Part shown: one piece after another, positions 25,882 to 34,198 of the stretch
Layout: each line of letters opens with the position of its first letter
How positions within the stretch are numbered: position 1 is the stretch's first letter
Assembly: GCA_949296605.1 (NCBI GenBank)
Contig: CASFPB010000049.1
Span: 1-56,626 of the forward strand
DNA from: an uncultured bacterium
GTDB taxonomy: Bacteria; Bacillota_I; Bacilli_A; RF39; UBA660
DNA length: 56,626 nucleotides
Direction: 5' to 3'
Notes under the pieces: generated by a model
Told to the model about the DNA's origin: nothing
The model's input: the letters and a program-made list of their open reading frames with translations, nothing else
The model's database searches: none
Program-made: the position numbers and the translations under genes

Positions 25882-26974
25882 TTGTATCCTCCTTAATATT
25901 ACCATTATCTACCTTAAATATTTTGGCTTTTTCCTTTATTTTTTTATCTATTTTACTAACCTCAGTAGTAGTTATAAATGTTTGAACATTATTATCTAAA
26001 ATCCTTAATATATTAGTTATTTTTTCTTTATCTAATTCACTAAATAAATCATCTAAAATAAGTATTGGATAATTATTTTTTACTTCATAAACAAGATTAA
26101 TTTCAGCTAATTTAAAAGAAATTATAGCATTTTTTCTTTGACCTTCACTACCCCAATCTTTTAAATTATTATCATCTAAAATAAAAGCTATATCGTCATG
26201 ATGAACACCTAATAAAGTTTTACCTATTTCCATTTCTTTTTTATAATTATTTTGATAACTTTTTAATAATTGTTCATTAGTTTTATTCTTATAATTAGAT
26301 ATGTATTTAACTTTTAAGTTCCCATTTTTAAAAATTTTATTATAAATTTCACCAATATACTTATTTATATTTTCACAAAAATTACTTCGATATTTATAAA
26401 TCAATAATCCATATTCTATTAATTTTCTTGTTAAAATATCTAAATATTGGGTATCTTTATTAGCATTTAAATATAATGATCTTAAATAAAAATTTCTTTG
26501 TTTTAATATTTTCTGATAATTAGCTAAAATTATTAAATATTCTTTATAAAGTTGACTAATTTCTATATTAATCATTTTTCTTCTTTCACTTGGAGATTCA
26601 TCAATTAACCGAGTATCAAATGGACTAAATAAAATAATATTAATTTTAGAAACATAATCACTTATTTTATCCACTTTATTATTATCAATTAATACATTTT
26701 TTCCATCATCACCAATAATAACTTCATAACTTGATAAATCATCATTTTTTATAATTTCACCTCGAACCTTGCTTTTTAAACACCCTTTTTTAATTAATGA
26801 TTTATCATTACTAATTCTAAAAGACTTAGTTAAAGAAAGTAAATATATAGCTTCAATTAAATTAGTCTTACCCATTCCATTTTTTCCATAGATAATATTC
26901 AAAAATTTAGAAAATTTAATATGTAATAATTCATAATTTCTAAAATTAACCAAATTAATTGAATCAATTTTCAT
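25874..26974 (-). CDS. recF: Recombination protein RecF
   Basis: RecF is an SMC-like ATPase that recognises single-strand gap ends and works with RecO and RecR. The 366-residue protein has Walker [20 protein letters not shown] (about 29-47), ISPFD-like [10 protein letters not shown], the signature [18 protein letters not shown] and Walker [15 protein letters not shown] (about 300-313). Length is standard. A hairpin in the leader places AAAGGGGG, the ribosome binding site, in or next to its downstream arm. It precedes gyrB with an overlap. Confidence 0.96.
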   Translation of the reverse strand: MKIDSINLVNFRNYELLHIKFSKFLNIIYGKNGMGKTNLIEAIYLLSLTKSFRISNDKSLIKKGCLKSKVRGEIIKNDDLSSYEVIIGDDGKNVLIDNNKVDKISDYVSKINIILFSPFDTRLIDESPSERRKMINIEISQLYKEYLIILANYQKILKQRNFYLRSLYLNANKDTQYLDILTRKLIEYGLLIYKYRSNFCENINKYIGEIYNKIFKNGNLKVKYISNYKNKTNEQLLKSYQNNYKKEMEIGKTLLGVHHDDIAFILDDNNLKDWGSEGQRKNAIISFKLAEINLVYEVKNNYPILILDDLFSELDKEKITNILRILDNNVQTFITTTEVSKIDKKIKEKAKIFKVDNGNIKEDTNE

Positions 26975-26983
26975 AATTTACCC

Positions 26984-27013
26984 CCTTTAATGGCCACTAC
27001 TTAAAATTAAAGG
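26984..27013 (-). promoter_or_regulatory. Leader hairpin covering the recF ribosome binding site
   Basis: Minus strand CCTTTAAT (27013-27006) pairs perfectly with ATTAAAGG (26991-26984), the latter being part of the AAAGGGGG ribosome binding site of recF. The loop is 14 bases. A TATAAT lies about 35 bases further upstream, so the hairpin would be in the mRNA. Confidence 0.5.
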
Positions 27014-27081
27014 TATTATGGTATACCTATACACACAATAATTATAACACAAAAAAATGCTATTTTAAAGCAAATTTTTAA

Positions 27082-27510
27082 TTATCTCATTGAATAAACT
27101 ACATACAACCTACTACATTTTAACATTTGATTATTAAATATAGTCCAAGAGCAATTAATTAATAATGATTTATCAGATACAAAAAATATTTTCAACAAGT
27201 TATCAACATATATATAATCTTTTATATACTGGAAATTAAGCCAATACTCATAACCATTTTTATCTTTAATATTAATAAAAAATAAATTATTTTTTTCACT
27301 TATTATTAATGGTAATTTATATTTACTTTTAATTAAAGATTTTGCACCTAAAATTCGTCCCTTTAAAGATGATCCATAATAAATACAACTATTATTTAAC
27401 ACTTTTATTATATTTTCATTTAAAATCATTTCATTATTAATTTCCTTTACATAAATACTTTCATTATTTACCCTTAAATATAAAGTGTCATTTTTTATTA
27501 TATAATTCAT
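27082..27510 (-). CDS. ComK-like transcription factor
   Basis: A 142-residue protein that aligns by eye with ComK, the master activator of competence in Bacillus. Matching segments: NNSCIYYGSSLKGRILGA (ComK: RSCRFFGSSYAGRKAGT), then KLPLIIS (KPPIMV), YWLNFQYIKDY (Staphylococcus ComK: IWLNMHYIES) and CSWTIFNNQML (ISYNSFENQVY). It lacks the C-terminal 40-50 residues of Bacillus ComK, the part involved in its turnover and activity. Start follows GGGAGG. It occupies the place between dnaN and recF normally held by the S4-domain gene yaaA. A dnaN terminator precedes it, and a TATAAT-like -10 is near 27537, so it may be expressed separately. Confidence 0.72.
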   Translation of the reverse strand: MNYIIKNDTLYLRVNNESIYVKEINNEMILNENIIKVLNNSCIYYGSSLKGRILGAKSLIKSKYKLPLIISEKNNLFFINIKDKNGYEYWLNFQYIKDYIYVDNLLKIFFVSDKSLLINCSWTIFNNQMLKCSRLYVVYSMR

Positions 27511-27570
27511 ACAATCCTCCCTGATAAAGGCATATTATAAATTAATTAATTATAAATTTTTGTCGAAAAA

Positions 27571-27598
27571 AAAAGAACAATTCATAAAAATTATTCTT
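27571..27598 (-). terminator. Terminator after dnaN
   Basis: Minus strand AAGAATAATT pairs with AATTGTTCTT (one G-T pair), with a short loop and nine Ts following. It lies at the dnaN stop codon and separates dnaN from the ComK-like gene. Confidence 0.8.
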
Positions 27599-27599
27599 A

Positions 27600-28715
27600 C
27601 TAATAAGTTTTTATAGGTAATATTAATTCAGTTAATGATTCATCAGTTACAGGTTTAACTAATATTGGCTTATCATCAGTATTAATTAATAAAAATATAT
27701 TTTCTTCTTTTATTACTTTTAAAGCATCCATCATATATTTTGAACTAAATGATATTTCAATCTTTTCTTTATTATTACAATCTATTTTTAGTTTTTCTTC
27801 TGCATTACCTAATTCATTTGAAGTTGATGTAATAATCATATCTTTATCTTCAATATGCATTTTTATTATATTTTTATCTTTATTTTGAGCAAGTAAAGCA
27901 GCTCTATCAACAGCATCATAAAATTCTTTTAAATTTAAATTAATCATATAAGCAAAATCATTTGGAATAAAATGAGATGTTTCTGGATAAGTTCCACTTA
28001 GTAAATTACTTTGAACATAAATATTTTTATAAATAAATAATATTTTGTTACTAAATACATGAATTTCTACATCATCATCATTTATAATCTTTTCTAATTC
28101 AGTTATACTTCTTCCAGGTATGACAATATTAATCATTTTATTTACTGGTGAAGATAATTTTATATTTTTTTTAGATAATCTATATGAATCAGTTGCAATA
28201 CATTCCAATAAATCTCCATTTATTTTAATATTTATACCAGTTAAAAGTGGTCTAACTTCTTGTGTTGATAATGCATAAGATGTTTGAGCAATAATTTCTC
28301 TTAATTTTTCTGCAGAAATAATTATTGCATCTTCACTTTTATCAATATTAATATTTGGATAATCATTAGGGTTATAACAATTTAATCTATACTGATTATT
28401 AGGTGTAGAAATTTTAATTTTTAAGTTATCTTCTATTTCAAAATCAATTACGTCTGAAGGCATTTTCCTTATCATATCAACAAAATATTTACTTTGAATA
28501 ATAATTCTTCCCTTACCTTCAATATGTTTAATATCTTTTTCATCTATAAAAACTTTAATTGTTAATTCAGAATCACTTGCTAACAATTCGATACCTTTTT
28601 CATTTATATCAAATACAATCCCATTTAAAACAGGAATTGTAGTTCTTTGTGATAATGCTTTAGTAACATTGTTTAAAGCATCTAATATAACATTTTTTTC
28701 AATAGTCCATTTCAT
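27600..28715 (-). CDS. dnaN: DNA polymerase III sliding clamp (beta)
   Basis: The ring that tethers the polymerase to DNA. The 371-residue protein begins MKWTIEKNVILDALNNVTKA and shows the three repeated clamp domains, with QRTTIPVLNGIVFDI, EVRPLLTGINIKI, and the C-terminal VTDESLTELILPIKTY containing the usual last-strand LPI motif. Length matches B. subtilis DnaN closely (378). It follows dnaA after a 127-base gap that itself holds DnaA boxes. Confidence 0.97.
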   Translation of the reverse strand: MKWTIEKNVILDALNNVTKALSQRTTIPVLNGIVFDINEKGIELLASDSELTIKVFIDEKDIKHIEGKGRIIIQSKYFVDMIRKMPSDVIDFEIEDNLKIKISTPNNQYRLNCYNPNDYPNINIDKSEDAIIISAEKLREIIAQTSYALSTQEVRPLLTGINIKINGDLLECIATDSYRLSKKNIKLSSPVNKMINIVIPGRSITELEKIINDDDVEIHVFSNKILFIYKNIYVQSNLLSGTYPETSHFIPNDFAYMINLNLKEFYDAVDRAALLAQNKDKNIIKMHIEDKDMIITSTSNELGNAEEKLKIDCNNKEKIEISFSSKYMMDALKVIKEENIFLLINTDDKPILVKPVTDESLTELILPIKTY

Positions 28716-28842
28716 TTTTTATCTCTCCTTCTTTATATATTTAATTTATTTTTTATATTAATAATGTTATTAATGTTGATAACTAAATTATAACACACAA
28801 TTTGTCGGTTTTTCTTATAATATTTAGAATTAATTATCAACA
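28716..28842. other. oriC: Downstream part of oriC (dnaA-dnaN gap)
   Basis: A 127-base AT-rich gap with DnaA-box variants: TGTTGATAA (28774-28782) and TTATCAACA (28834-28842), separated by TTATATTAATAATGTTATTA-type easily melted sequence. In B. subtilis the second half of the split origin and the unwinding element lie between dnaA and dnaN, so this is the likely equivalent. Confidence 0.65.
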
Positions 28843-30195
28843 TTATTGTAACTTTGTTTTAATTTCTTTCAACATATTATTCAAGTTATCATTTTTTTCT
28901 AACTCTTCCTTAACTTTATCTATTGCAGTGGAAACTGTTGAATGATCTCTACCACCAAATTCTAACCCTATTTTCGCTAAATTTTCATCAGTTTCTTCAC
29001 GACATAAATACATTGCAATATGCCTTGGCTTGACTACACTATTTGTTCTTCTTTTACTTTTTAAATCATCAACAGAAATTTTAAAATATTCAGCAACAGC
29101 ATTTTGTATTGAAGCAATTGAATTGTTGATAAATATGTTGGTAGTAACATAATCTTTTAAAGCTTCATTTGCAAAATCTAAAGTTATTTTATCAGGAACC
29201 ATCATTGCTGAATAAGCAAGTAATCTATTGATAGTTCCTTCAATATGTCTAACATCATTTACACAAGAATTAGCAATATAATCTATTGCATCATCAGTTA
29301 ATTTATTTTCAATACTAGTATTTTTTACTTTTGCTCTAATTATTTCACATCTTAAGTTAAAATCTGGTGGATAAATATCAACAGGTAATCCCCACATAAA
29401 TCTACTTCTAAGACGCTCTTCTATTTTTTTTAAATCGTCTGGACTTTTATCACTACTTATAATTATCTGTTTATTAGCTTGATGTAATGCATTAAACGTG
29501 TGAAAGAATTCTTGTTGTGTCCTTTCTGCTCCTACAAGAAATTGTATATCATCAATTATTAACACATCAACATTTCGATACTTATTTTTAAACTCATTCG
29601 CATAATTTAAATTGCTACTGCCTTTATCAATTGTAGCAATTCCAGTAAATTCAGTCATAAATTCATTACTTGTTGTATATAATACTTTTTTATCACTATG
29701 ATCGCATATATAATTTCCTATTGCTTGCATTAAATGTGTTTTTCCAAGTCCACTTCTTCCATATATAAATAAGGGATTATGAATAGTTCCAGGAGCTTCA
29801 GCAACAGCTCTAGCAGCAACAAAAGCAAGTCTATTTGAATTTCCGACAATAAAATTATCAAAAGTAAATTTAGGATTTAAATTAGTATTCCATGCTATTT
29901 CATGGTAAATTTTTTCTTCTTCAATTGTTGGTTGAGTAAATGTTTCTACTTCGTCTTCAGTAATATATTTAAATGTATAATTAATACCAGTTAAAGAAAA
30001 AAAAGAAGCATCTATTATATCATTATAAGTTTCACTTAACATTTGCTTGTGGATTTCCATTGGAACTTTAATAGTTACCACATTGTTAACTATTGATAAA
30101 AGTTCAAGTTTTGAAAACCAAATTGTATATGCATTTTGACTAACTTGAGATTGAATATCACTTAAAAATTTAGAAAAAATTTCATCCGTTTTCAA
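28843..30195 (-). CDS. dnaA: Chromosomal replication initiator DnaA
   Basis: AAA+ protein that opens the origin. The 450-residue protein has domain I (SQNAYTIWFSKLELLSI), a short linker, Walker A GRSGLGKTHLMQAIG (about 143), Walker B VLIIDDIQFL (about 215), and domain IV with the DnaA signature GGRDHSTV (about 415). The start is TTG at 30195, preceded by GGGGTGAGG and giving MKTDEIFSKFL; reading further upstream adds 26 hydrophobic residues untypical of DnaA. DnaA boxes flank the gene. Confidence 0.97.
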   Translation of the reverse strand: MKTDEIFSKFLSDIQSQVSQNAYTIWFSKLELLSIVNNVVTIKVPMEIHKQMLSETYNDIIDASFFSLTGINYTFKYITEDEVETFTQPTIEEEKIYHEIAWNTNLNPKFTFDNFIVGNSNRLAFVAARAVAEAPGTIHNPLFIYGRSGLGKTHLMQAIGNYICDHSDKKVLYTTSNEFMTEFTGIATIDKGSSNLNYANEFKNKYRNVDVLIIDDIQFLVGAERTQQEFFHTFNALHQANKQIIISSDKSPDDLKKIEERLRSRFMWGLPVDIYPPDFNLRCEIIRAKVKNTSIENKLTDDAIDYIANSCVNDVRHIEGTINRLLAYSAMMVPDKITLDFANEALKDYVTTNIFINNSIASIQNAVAEYFKISVDDLKSKRRTNSVVKPRHIAMYLCREETDENLAKIGLEFGGRDHSTVSTAIDKVKEELEKNDNLNNMLKEIKTKLQ

Positions 30196-30535
30196 AACCT
30201 CACCCCACTTACAATATTTCCATAAGAACATTTTAAACCATTTTAAAAAAAAATAAAAGAGAAAAGTTATCAAAAAAAATTATCCCCAAAATTATAAACA
30301 AAAAAAGTGCCAAAAATCGACAAAAAAAGACATTACCAACAATATCAACAAAATAAAAATAACAAAGATAACATATCAACTTTTTATCAACATACATGTT
30401 GGTAACTTGTTGTTAATTATGTGGATAAAATTACGAAGTTATTAACAAATTATCAACAATCAACAAAATATGTGGATAACTTTAAATAAAAATACATTAT
30501 TTAGATATAAAAAAAAAAAAATCAAAATATTTTTC
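30196..30535. other. oriC: Upstream part of oriC (dnaA-rpmH gap)
   Basis: A divergent 400-base gap without a gene. It holds two perfect DnaA boxes on the minus strand (TGTGGATAA at 30420-30428 and 30471-30479) and variants TTATCAACA at 30384-30392 and 30450-30458 and TTATTAACA at 30439-30447. The cluster, the AT-richness and the switch of gene direction mark the upstream half of the origin. The dnaA promoter must also lie here but is not obvious. Confidence 0.8.
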
Positions 30536-30565
30536 TTGACTAAAATATAAATATAATATTATAAT
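30536..30565 (+). promoter_or_regulatory. Promoter of rpmH
   Basis: TTGACT (30536-30541), 18-base spacer, TATAAT (30560-30565), about 30 bases before the rpmH start with GAAGGAG in the leader. Confidence 0.8.
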
Positions 30566-30595
30566 AATGAAAGCCAAAGAGAAGGAGAAAAAAGT

Positions 30596-30718
30596 ATGAA
30601 AAGAACTTATCAACCAAATAAAAGAAAACAAGCAAAGAAACATGGATTTTTTGCAAGAAAAGATTCTAAAATTTTAAGTAGTCGTCGCAAAAAGGGACGC
30701 AAAGTTTTATGTAAATAA
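30596..30718 (+). CDS. rpmH: Ribosomal protein L34
   Basis: A 40-residue, very basic protein reading [19 protein letters not shown] and ending [14 protein letters not shown]34 is a small 50S protein buried in 23S rRNA. Most bacterial L34 proteins have 44 residues; here about four are missing around the central MSTKNGRKVLA segment. The start follows GAAGGAG. It heads the rpmH-rnpA-yidC-jag cluster, reading away from the origin. Confidence 0.95.
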   Translation: MKRTYQPNKRKQAKKHGFFARKDSKILSSRRKKGRKVLCK

Positions 30719-30722
30719 AAAG

Positions 30723-30743
30723 ACCACTTTATGTGGTTTTTTT
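30723..30743 (+). terminator. Terminator between rpmH and rnpA
   Basis: ACCAC/GTGGT stem with a 5-base loop followed by seven Ts. Probably an attenuator that gives rpmH more transcripts than the genes downstream. Confidence 0.75.
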
Positions 30744-30757
30744 ACTAAGAGGATAAA

Positions 30758-31072
30758 ATGAAAAGATATGAAATGATAAAAAAACATGAAGATTTTACAA
30801 ACATAATTAATAATGGCAAAAAGAAAAGTGGAAAATATATAATTATATTTAGTTTAAGTAAAAAATTTGAAAAACCAAATTTTGGAATAGCAATTGGAAA
30901 AAAAGTTGGTAATGCAGTTGAAAGAAATAAAATAAAAAGACAAGTTAGAAATATAATAGATAAAAACCGATTTTTATTTCAAAATTTCACTAATTATATT
31001 ATAATGATTAAAAGGGGGATAAACACTGCATCTTTTAATGAAATAGAAGAAGATTTAAAAAAGTGTTTATAG
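30758..31072 (+). CDS. rnpA: Ribonuclease P protein component
   Basis: Protein cofactor of RNase P, which matures the 5' ends of tRNAs. The 104-residue protein has KKSGKYIIIFSL, FGIAIGKKVGNAVERNKIKRQVRNI with the RNR motif, and a C-terminal helix. Length is typical. The start follows GAGGATAAA. yidD, often next, is missing. Confidence 0.95.
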   Translation: MKRYEMIKKHEDFTNIINNGKKKSGKYIIIFSLSKKFEKPNFGIAIGKKVGNAVERNKIKRQVRNIIDKNRFLFQNFTNYIIMIKRGINTASFNEIEEDLKKCL

Positions 31073-31083
31073 AAAGGAATATA

Positions 31084-32133
31084 ATGAAAACCAAGTTTAA
31101 AGTTTTTGCATTATTAATAGTAATATTACTAACTAGTGGTTGTGGATCATCTAATTATATTAAGGATGAAGATAAAAATATAGTTAAATTTGAAGTAACG
31201 GGGCAAGTGTTACAAAAAGATATCATTTGTTTGCCAGAAAAAGATAGTGAATTATATAAAACTTATGAAAAATATAAAGATCAATTAAAATATGATTTTG
31301 AAGATTTACCAAGTTGTAGTGATTATAATTTATCAGCAACTAAAAGTTCTGGATTATGGGAATGGGCATTTGTAAAACCATTAGCATATTTAATATTAAA
31401 GTTAGGAAACGTAGTTGGTAATTTAGGTATATCTTTAATTTTAATAGGTTTAGCAATAAGATTAATATTATTACCATTTACAATAAAAAGTTCTAGTCAA
31501 ACAGCAAATATGCGTAAGGCTCAACCAGAAATAGAAAAAATAGAAAGAAAATATAGAAATAAAACTGACAATGAATCATTAATGGCAAAAAGTCAAGAAA
31601 CAATGCTTATATATAAAAAATATAAAGTAAATCCAATACTTGGTTGTTTAATGGCTTTTATTCAACTTCCATTATTCTTTGCTTTTTTACAAGCTATATA
31701 TAGAACTCCTGCAATATATGAAGAAACATTATTTAGTTTTGATCTAGGTATGACGCCTTTAGTAGGAATGCAAAATGGAAACTATTTATATTTAATTTTA
31801 TTAATTTTAATAGGTATATCAACATATTTCTCATTTAAACAAACAATGAATCAAACACCACAAACAACACCAGAAGCAGGAAAACAAATGAAAACAATGT
31901 TGTATGTAATGTTGGTTATAATAGTATATGCATCTTTAACTTTACCAACGGCATTGGCATTTTATTGGATAGTAACTTATGCATTTATAGCAATTCAAAA
32001 TATAGTTATTAATATGTTTAACAATCGTTCATTAACTAATAAACCTAAAAAAAAGAAAGAAGAAAAGAAAAGGGAAAAAATTAAAGAAAAATTAATGAAA
32101 AAAGAAGGTATGAAGTATGGAAAAAATAGTTAA
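31084..32133 (+). CDS. yidC: Membrane protein insertase YidC (SpoIIIJ-type lipoprotein)
   Basis: Inserts membrane proteins, alone or with SecYEG. The 349-residue protein has a lipoprotein signal peptide with lipobox LTSGC (Cys about 21), as in Gram-positive YidC1/SpoIIIJ, then five membrane segments with the conserved WEWAFVKPLAYLILKLG, GLAIRLILLPFTIKSS (the hydrophilic-groove arginine), NPILGCLMAFIQLPLFFAFL and TLPTALAFYWIVTYAFIAIQ. The ATG at 31084 follows GAAAGGAAT; the rnpA stop overlaps a longer frame. The C-terminus is very basic. It overlaps jag by 17 bases. Confidence 0.96.
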   Translation: MKTKFKVFALLIVILLTSGCGSSNYIKDEDKNIVKFEVTGQVLQKDIICLPEKDSELYKTYEKYKDQLKYDFEDLPSCSDYNLSATKSSGLWEWAFVKPLAYLILKLGNVVGNLGISLILIGLAIRLILLPFTIKSSSQTANMRKAQPEIEKIERKYRNKTDNESLMAKSQETMLIYKKYKVNPILGCLMAFIQLPLFFAFLQAIYRTPAIYEETLFSFDLGMTPLVGMQNGNYLYLILLILIGISTYFSFKQTMNQTPQTTPEAGKQMKTMLYVMLVIIVYASLTLPTALAFYWIVTYAFIAIQNIVINMFNNRSLTNKPKKKKEEKKREKIKEKLMKKEGMKYGKNS

Positions 32134-32722
32134 AGAAGGAAAAGATATTGATACATTATTAAATGAATTATTAGAAGAAAATGATTTAAAAAAAGAAGAA
32201 ATATTATGGACTACAAAAGAAAAAAAAGGAAAATTATTTCAAGGAAATTTAATTGAGATAACAGCATATAAAAAAGAGGATATAAATAACACAATTAAAA
32301 ATTTTATAAAAGAAATTGTAGAAAATATGGGATTAGAAATTTCTTTTGAAATAGTTACAAAAGATGAAAGAACCACAATAAAAATGTATACAAATAATAA
32401 CCCAATAATTATAGGAAAAGAAGGAAGAACATTAAAAGCACTAGAAACTTTAGCTAAACAAAAAATATTAAATGAAACAGGAATTTATTATAAAATTAAT
32501 TTAGATGTATCAAATTACAAAGATAAAATTCAAAAAAATATTGAAAGATTAGCTAAACAAAGTGCAAAAGAAGTAGTTAAAACAAAAGTAGCGATATCAT
32601 TAGATAATATGACATCTTATGAAAGAAGAATAGTTCATAACATATTAACAAATTTTAAAGGTGTTAAAACTGAAAGTGAAGGCGAAGAACCAAATCGTCA
32701 TGTAGTAATAAAACCAGAATAG
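32117..32722 (+). CDS. jag: RNA-binding protein Jag (KhpB)
   Basis: A 201-residue protein with an N-terminal Jag domain (EGKDIDTLLNELLEENDL), a KH domain around GKEGRTLKALETLA (about 95-110) and a C-terminal R3H domain (MTSYERRIVHNILTNF, then RHVVIKP). KhpB binds RNA with KhpA and influences cell division and sporulation in Firmicutes. It overlaps the yidC end and is followed by a gap before mnmE. Confidence 0.95.
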   Translation: MEKIVKEGKDIDTLLNELLEENDLKKEEILWTTKEKKGKLFQGNLIEITAYKKEDINNTIKNFIKEIVENMGLEISFEIVTKDERTTIKMYTNNNPIIIGKEGRTLKALETLAKQKILNETGIYYKINLDVSNYKDKIQKNIERLAKQSAKEVVKTKVAISLDNMTSYERRIVHNILTNFKGVKTESEGEEPNRHVVIKPE

Positions 32723-32801
32723 GGAAAACTTAAATTTATTTTTAATATTATTTACTATAAATATACGAAAAAAAGTAATCCTTTTAGAATTTCATAGTTT
32801 A

Positions 32802-32837
32802 TGCTATAATACTTCCGTTGAAAGGAAGTATTTTTTT
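32802..32837 (+). promoter_or_regulatory. mnmE promoter merged with a terminator/RBS hairpin
   Basis: An extended -10 TGCTATAAT (32802-32810) has no clear -35. Its last two bases begin the left arm of a perfect 8-bp hairpin ATACTTCC (32809-32816)/GGAAGTAT (32824-32831), followed by six Ts and the mnmE ATG at 32838. GGAAG is also the ribosome binding site. Messages starting at about 32817 lack the left arm; read-through from jag would form the whole hairpin. Confidence 0.75.
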
Positions 32838-34190
32838 ATGAATGATACTATATGTGCTATTTCTACATCTTTAGGCATAGGAGCTATATCGATAGTTAGA
32901 GTAACTGGCAGTGAAGCAATTGACATAGTTAATAAAATTTTTGATGGAAATTTATTAAACAAAAAAAGTCATACAATCCACTATGGACATATCATTGAAA
33001 ATGACGAAAAAATAGATGAAGTATTAGTAACTGTTATGAAAGGGCCAAAGACTTATACAACCGAGGATATAGTGGAAATAAACTGTCATGGAGGAGAATC
33101 AACAACTAAAAAAGTAATTGAAATATTACTTGCTAATGGATGTAGATTAGCAGAACCTGGAGAATTTACTAAAAGAGCATATTTAAATGGTAGAATTAAC
33201 CTTTTACAAGCAGAATCAGTAAATGATTTAATTATAGCAAAGACCGATGCATCTAGAAGGCTTGCTATAAATAATGTTGATGGAATATTAACAAAAAGAA
33301 TAAAAAAAATTCGTGAAAAAATAGTTCAAATTCTTGCAAACATTGAAGTAAATATAGATTATCCAGAATATCAAGATGAAGTTCAAGTTACGCACGAATT
33401 AATTGATAAATATTTAACGGAAATAAACAATGATTTAAAAAAAATAGTTGATGGTGCTAGAAATGGAAGATTAATAAAAGAAGGAGTAAATATTGCAATT
33501 ATAGGAAGACCAAATGTCGGTAAAAGTAGTATATTAAATAGTTTAATAGATGAAGAAAAAGCGATAGTTACAAATATTCCTGGAACAACTAGAGACATAG
33601 TAGAAGGTTCAATAACACTAAATGGAGTAGCAATAAATTTTATAGATACTGCTGGTATTAGAGAAACTGATGACTTAGTAGAAAAGATAGGGGTTGATAG
33701 AAGTAAACGTTCAGCAGATAGTGCTGATATTGTATTATTTGTTGCAAATAATAATGAAAAATTAGCCCAAGAAGACCTGGATTTAATTGAAAAATACGAT
33801 TCAAAAAAAATAATTATTTTTATAAATAAATCAGATTTAGAAACTAAAATTGAAATTCCGGGAAATATTTCCCGGGAAATAATTTGGGGAAATACAATTG
33901 AAGAAAATGGTTTAGAAAAATTAAAAGAAGCAATTAAAAATAAATTAAAATTAGATGAAATAATTAATAAAGATATGTGCTATTTATCAAATGTAAGACA
34001 AATAGATTTAATAAATAAAGCAAGTAAATCTCTTGAAAATGCATATAAAAGTATGCAAGATAAAATGCCAATTGACATGATAGAAATAGATTTAAAATCA
34101 GCTTGGGAATATTTAGGAGAATTAATAGGTGATTCTTACGAAGGAGAACTAGTTGACAATATATTTAGTAAATTTTGTTTAGGAAAGTAG
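32838..34190 (+). CDS. mnmE: tRNA modification GTPase MnmE
   Basis: With MnmG it installs the carboxymethylaminomethyl group on U34 of several tRNAs. The 450-residue protein has the N-terminal folate-binding domain (VTVMKGPKTYTTEDIVEINCHGG), the helical domain, the G domain with GRPNVGKSSILNSL (about 224), IPGTTRD and the NKSD motif, and the final catalytic FCLGK. Codons around residue 343-350 (PGNISREI) include a Noc-binding palindrome and use CCG, TCC and CGG, rare in this genome. The start lies six Ts after a hairpin. Confidence 0.97.
   Translation: MNDTICAISTSLGIGAISIVRVTGSEAIDIVNKIFDGNLLNKKSHTIHYGHIIENDEKIDEVLVTVMKGPKTYTTEDIVEINCHGGESTTKKVIEILLANGCRLAEPGEFTKRAYLNGRINLLQAESVNDLIIAKTDASRRLAINNVDGILTKRIKKIREKIVQILANIEVNIDYPEYQDEVQVTHELIDKYLTEINNDLKKIVDGARNGRLIKEGVNIAIIGRPNVGKSSILNSLIDEEKAIVTNIPGTTRDIVEGSITLNGVAINFIDTAGIRETDDLVEKIGVDRSKRSADSADIVLFVANNNEKLAQEDLDLIEKYDSKKIIIFINKSDLETKIEIPGNISREIIWGNTIEENGLEKLKEAIKNKLKLDEIINKDMCYLSNVRQIDLINKASKSLENAYKSMQDKMPIDMIEIDLKSAWEYLGELIGDSYEGELVDNIFSKFCLGK
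33855..33880. promoter_or_regulatory. Noc-binding site inside mnmE
   Basis: An exact ATTTCCCGGGAAAT palindrome (33867-33880) within the mnmE coding sequence, directly preceded by a shorter copy ATTCCGGGAAAT (33855-33866). It matches the intergenic palindrome at 20525-20538 and the known Noc consensus. Confidence 0.82.
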
Positions 34191-34198
34191 GTGATTTT

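Noticed and set aside
27013-27032. GGTATACC-centred palindrome in the recF leader as an operator
   Set aside because: Only the central 8 bp are symmetric and it fits no known consensus such as LexA; likely chance.
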